64,000 bases of DNA from Vigna angularis (lineage: Eukaryota > Streptophyta > Magnoliopsida > Fabales > Fabaceae): positions 35,263,631 through 35,327,630 of the forward strand of contig NC_068971.1 in the NCBI RefSeq assembly GCF_016808095.1, written 5' to 3'. Below are positions 60,006-64,000 of the stretch, piece after piece. The position numbers and the translations under genes are program-made. The notes below the pieces were generated by a model that was not told where the DNA came from, made no database searches, and saw nothing but the letters and a program-made list of their open reading frames with translations. The first letter of the stretch is position 1; the number at the start of each line of letters is the position of its first letter.

Positions 60006-63000
60006 ATGAGTGGCGTGGCCCCAAGGTTCCTCTTCTTCCTCTCCACTCCCCTCCCTCTGCTCCGCCGCCACCACCACTTCAACCTCTTTCTCCTCTCTTC
60101 CCATTCCCTCCGCCTCTCTGCTTCACCTTCTTCCTTCTCTTTCTCATCTTCACCTTTGCCACTCAAACTCAGAGCCTCCCAGTTTTCCTATGCCTACTCA
60201 TCTCCCTGCCCTGAGTACTCCTCTTTCCTCTCTCACATATCCTCCGCCGGCTACCTCTCCTCCCTCCCCGATGAAGCCTTCACCGCCGCCGCCCAACATC
60301 TCTCCTACTCCTTTCTCCGCGACGCCACCGCTTGCTTGGCCTTCGCACGCGACCGCCCTAACCTTCTCAGGTTCCTTTCTTCTTTTTTTCCCCCCAAATT
60401 CTATCCGATTTTGTTGAATTCTATTCTGAATTGAAGTGAATTGGATTGGATGGTGGTAGGTTGCTTTCTACGAGACATATTGCGGCCGTGGTTGAGCACG
60501 GCTCCCCCTTTCTCTTCCGCGATGCAGATGATTCCGTCAGGAAGATGAAGTCCTTTCTGTCCAACGGTGACGCCAATGTTAGTTTGTTTCTTTCTTCTTA
60601 GTTATCCTCTGTTTTTTGTTTCTCACTACTTCGTTGTGGAGAATGTTAATTTGCTCGTGTTAAGGAGCAATTGCTTGGTGTAAGAAATTTTTAACATTCA
60701 CTATCGCGTTAACTGTGTTTCTGCTGACAATTAAAATATTATTGATTGCTTGTAGTTAGTATTTGATCTATTAATCGTCAAATTTCAACCATGAGTTTGT
60801 TTTACTATAAGCCTTTTAGTTCAGAGCTAGGTTTGTTCTTATTTCTCAATATTACATGTTGCAAATGTAATATGATTGCTATCATGTATGAGTGCAAGTA
60901 ACACATTGGTGTCTGCAACGAGCAACTAGAAAGCCGTTAAAAAAAATAGTGTTGGAAGTTTCGACAGTGTAACCTTTTCTTAAATACATACTCCTTTTGG
61001 GTCAAAAGAAACGTGGAGATTCACTTGAAGCTTGAACTTATGCCAAGGATCATCGTTTCAAATCATTCCGAAATAAATGAAACAGTACATGATATCGTAT
61101 GGAACATATTTTCTGTCATGTATTAACACTTAATTTCAAATTTTGAAAAGTGCATCGAAACCCAGCTGTGCTCAATATGTTCTTCACAGGTGTTGGACAC
61201 TGATAGAGCAAATACGGTTGACCTAATGAAGTTTTTGCTGAGCTATGCGAGTGATCCATATGTCCCTTCAGAAGGGAACAGTCTCAATGAAAGAAATCTT
61301 CTTGAATCATCTGTCAGAAATCTCTTTGATGAACTTTTCAAACTGAGTTATAGTGCACCTGGATCAAATTCTTTTGATTCAGTGCAAAGTCAAATGGCTG
61401 GAAGATTTGGATATACAAAGCCTCCTGCACAAAAGATTGAAATGAAGAGGGGTGATTGGATTTGCTCAAGGTACTATTTTATTACTTTTAATTTTAACTA
61501 TAGTCCCAATGAACTATCAAATGTGTTACTTTTGTGTAATGGTGGAACACCAAGGGCAGAGTGTGAGGCAATTGTTATAGTTAATTTTGTCTCCTCAAAT
61601 ATTGTACACCATTCTGATAAGTCTGTTTCTCTCTAATATTGAGCAGGTGTAATTTCATGAATTTTGCCCGAAACATCAAATGTCTTGAGTGTGATGAAGC
61701 AAGGCCAAAAAGGCAACTCGCTGGAGGTGAATGGGAATGTCCTCAGTAAGTATTACCCTTCCTTAAAATGTTTTTCCGTGTAACTTGTCATAGACATCCA
61801 ATTAACAGGATTGTCGTTATGAAGGTGTGATTTCTTTAACTATGGGAGGAACATGAGTTGCTTAAGGTGTGATTGCAAGCGACCTGGACAAATATCTTTG
61901 GGTGCCATCAATACCATGTCAAATAAGGAGTACGAAAATGGAAACAATCCTAATACTTCAGATATTGATCCTAGGTTAGCTGCTAATGAAGAAAAGGCAC
62001 AGCGTTGGTTTAGCAAGGTTTCTCAACTAGACAGCAGTGCTGATATTAACAGTGTGGTTGCAGATGAAGATTTTCCTGAAATAATGCCACTGAGGAAAGG
62101 AGTTAATAGATTTGTTGTGAGCACAAGAAAGACTCCACTGGAGAGGAGGTTGGCTAACGCTCAATATAAGAGAAACTTGTCTAATTATGACATTTCTGGG
62201 ACTGAGGATTTTAATGTTGGGGAGCCAATCAAGTCCCATGACAGTCTGGATGACATGCTAGGTCATTCAGCTGGCCTTCCTCAATATGGCAATAACAACA
62301 TTGTTTCTGAACAAAATGCTGGCGGAGACAGGCAACCTTCATTTGCTAGCTATAGCAATACTTCACATTATAAAAATGTTCAAGGGAACTACACTAGTAC
62401 TGTTTCTCCCAGTCCATTGTCTGCAGATTCACTTGGCCCGAAGTCTGAGAACTTGCTATCAGACGAGAGCAAAAATGTGGTGTTAGACACTGATATCGGA
62501 TATGCTAGTTTGGGAGACAGTTCACAAGATTCTAAGAATTCTACAAATATCACAGAGGATAAGAAGAAAGAACAAGCTGAAAAATCTGAGAAATGGTTAA
62601 GAAAGATTGCTGAGCTGAATGATTTTCCAGATGTGACAAGTGCAATATCCGATGAGGATTTCCCTGAAATAATGCCCATGCGTAATGGAGAAAATCGATT
62701 TGTTGTTAGCAAGAAAAAAGATCGTTCTTTAACAACACCAGCATATAAGAGACAAGTGGCAATGGAACAAGCTAGCAAAACCAACTTTGTTCCGTTTGTC
62801 CCCTTCCCCCCAGATTACTTTGCTAAAAAGGACAAGCCGCAGGCAGATGGAACAGATTCAATGGATAGGTCCAATGATGGTACATCTTCCATTTCTGAGG
62901 TGGCAGAGAAGGCTTCAGAGATATCGGATGATACTAGAGCTCAACCAGAACAGAGTCCAAAGTCTTCTGAACAGAGCTCAAATAACAATGATATTGGCTC

Positions 63001-63421
63001 TATGTCTTGGTCAGGAACCAGTGGAAATTCAAGGCAGAGTTTCAATCAAGATCACGTTCCAAATTTGACTGGGAGTTCATCCCCAGTTCCAACATCTGAC
63101 AACCAGAGTGGTAAAGCAGAGTGGACAGGGAAGAGTTTGGAGGGGTCTGCCGTGAAGGAACCAGATCCTTTGGACATGTCAGAGGAGGCAAAGGCAGAGA
63201 GGTGGTTCAGGCGTGTTGCACAAATTAAGGATATATCTGAACTCAGTCAGATTCCAGATGAAGATTTTCCTTCAATAATGCCTATGCGCAAAGGGGTGAA
63301 CAGATTTGTTGTAGGCAAGAGGAAAACTCCATTGGAAAGGAGATTGACATCTCAGCAATACAGAAGAAATCTACCAACTGTGAGCTCAGATCCAAGTAAA
63401 AACGAAAATGAAGGGAGCTGA
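60006..63421 (+). CDS. VAR3: VAR3-like chloroplast protein with two RanBP2-type zinc fingers
   Basis: The exons are 60006-60370, 60460-60577, 61190-61470, 61647-61745 and 61825-63421, joining in frame to 819 residues. The first 60 or so are rich in Ser/Leu/His/Arg and low in acidic residues, as in a chloroplast transit peptide. Zinc finger 1 has cysteines at 253, 256, 267 and 270 (WICSRCNFMNFARNIKCLEC). Zinc finger 2 has cysteines at 286, 289, 300 and 303 (WECPQCDFFNYGRNMSCLRC). The first two introns after the fingers begin lie inside the finger codons. The long last exon carries three copies of a 60-residue module (about 340-406, 535-598, 739-804) with core DEDFPEIMP.R.G.NRFVV. Arabidopsis VAR3 is a plastid protein needed for chloroplast and palisade development (leaf variegation mutant). 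No lesions were seen. Confidence 0.92.
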
Positions 63422-64000
63422 AAAGTAGTTGTAGTATTAATTATTTTACCATTTTGCTTCCTTTTTTCGTTGTGAAGCTAAAATGTTATTGGCAAATATT
63501 GAAAATGGATGATAAGATGCTGGAAATAATCAGTACTAAAACCTTTCATTTTTGTATTTTCTGGTTTTGTTTCTGATGTAGGATTCCAGTTTTCTGTTCC
63601 TTTTCCATTGTAGGTTGCCTCGGAATTTTTGATCCAACGAGTTTTCTCTTTCAAATTTGTTTTTTGGGTTTTCGTGGAATTGAAGTTGTTAATCTTATAA
63701 AAATTAAAATAATCCTTTTTCTTTTTTGGATTTTTTGATGTTGAGATCATGGCAAGCTATGAAGGTTTTTCTTTAATTTTCTTAAGAGGTGTGCACTTTG
63801 GTGCATATGTACCTTAAATGTGACCACATCAAAAATCAGTTTTGCAATTCAACTTATGGTGTGCACTTTCTTGAGAGGTAGTTGTGTTAAGATTCCACTT
63901 ATTATCTTCTGCAAATCAGATTTGCAATTCAAATCAAACAACTTGGGATTATTTCATGCTAAGGATATTACCATAATTTTAATGCCATGTTGTTTATGGG
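63422..64000. other. VAR3 downstream region
   Basis: T-rich 3' flank, probably with the 3' UTR. No further gene was recognised. A 60-bp-scale direct similarity 'tgcactttggtgc' / 'tgtgcactttcttgag' (63790-63880) is noted without interpretation. Confidence 0.4.

Noticed and set aside
60010..60417. 135-codon frame overlapping VAR3 exon 1
   Set aside because: Out-of-frame shadow of the Ser/Pro-rich transit peptide exon.
62389..62784. 131-codon minus-strand frame
   Set aside because: Antisense shadow of the VAR3 last exon.

Overview
The window is nuclear DNA from a dicot plant. It is AT-rich, has spliced genes with GT-AG introns, long (AT)n microsatellites and many decayed transposable elements. 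The repeat types (paired TAATCGATTAC palindromes, gypsy long terminal repeats carrying CTATGCGA words, Mutator-like elements whose ends read GGCTTAATACC..TTTTGGTCCC) and the protein variants suggest a legume, probably tribe Phaseoleae (Phaseolus, Vigna or Glycine relatives). The legume call is an inference from recognition, not from a search.

Three complete genes can be read. (1) At 28.8-29.5 kb on the minus strand is a three-exon gene for a 93-residue secreted precursor of a PSY-type sulfated-tyrosine peptide hormone. (2) At 55.4-57.9 kb on the plus strand is a five-exon mitochondrial frataxin gene (192 residues). (3) At 60.0-63.4 kb on the plus strand is a five-exon VAR3-like chloroplast protein with two RanBP2-type zinc fingers (819 residues). 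Frataxin and VAR3 are head to tail, about 2.1 kb apart, and are the gene-rich right end. Both encode organelle-targeted proteins, but nothing else in the sequence links them.

The rest, about 54 kb, is repeat-dominated. 1.5-7.5 kb: eroded LTR and terminal-inverted-repeat elements and a 1-kb foldback. 9-15.5 kb: a 297-bp tandem repeat split by a 3.3-kb solo LTR (5-bp target duplication), itself split by an 895-bp Mutator-like element (9-bp target duplication). 17.8-21.3 kb: splice-site-bearing but broken exons of the proteasome subunit RPN1 in permuted order, beside a broken receptor kinase. 21.3-24.8 kb: gypsy LTR and integrase remains and a leucine-rich-repeat scrap. 26.3-26.8 kb: an apparently perfect 268-bp tandem duplication. 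31.2-32.0 kb: a TRIM-like mini retroelement. 33.6-34.5 kb: probable CACTA-element ends. 34.9-36.5 kb: a Pack-MULE that has captured part of a UBC23-like E2 gene. 37-42 kb: AT-rich DNA with no genes seen. 42.1-44.7 kb: a gypsy LTR. 45.8-46.5 kb: a degenerate minisatellite. 48.8, 52.2 and 54.3 kb: isolated exons or fragments of a cysteine-rich receptor kinase, an unidentified protein and a double-stranded-RNA-binding protein.

The main themes are gene-fragment capture and reshuffling at the DNA level (introns and splice sites kept, so not retrocopies), and nested insertions that can be ordered in time. No CRISPR array, tRNA, rRNA or prokaryotic feature was seen.
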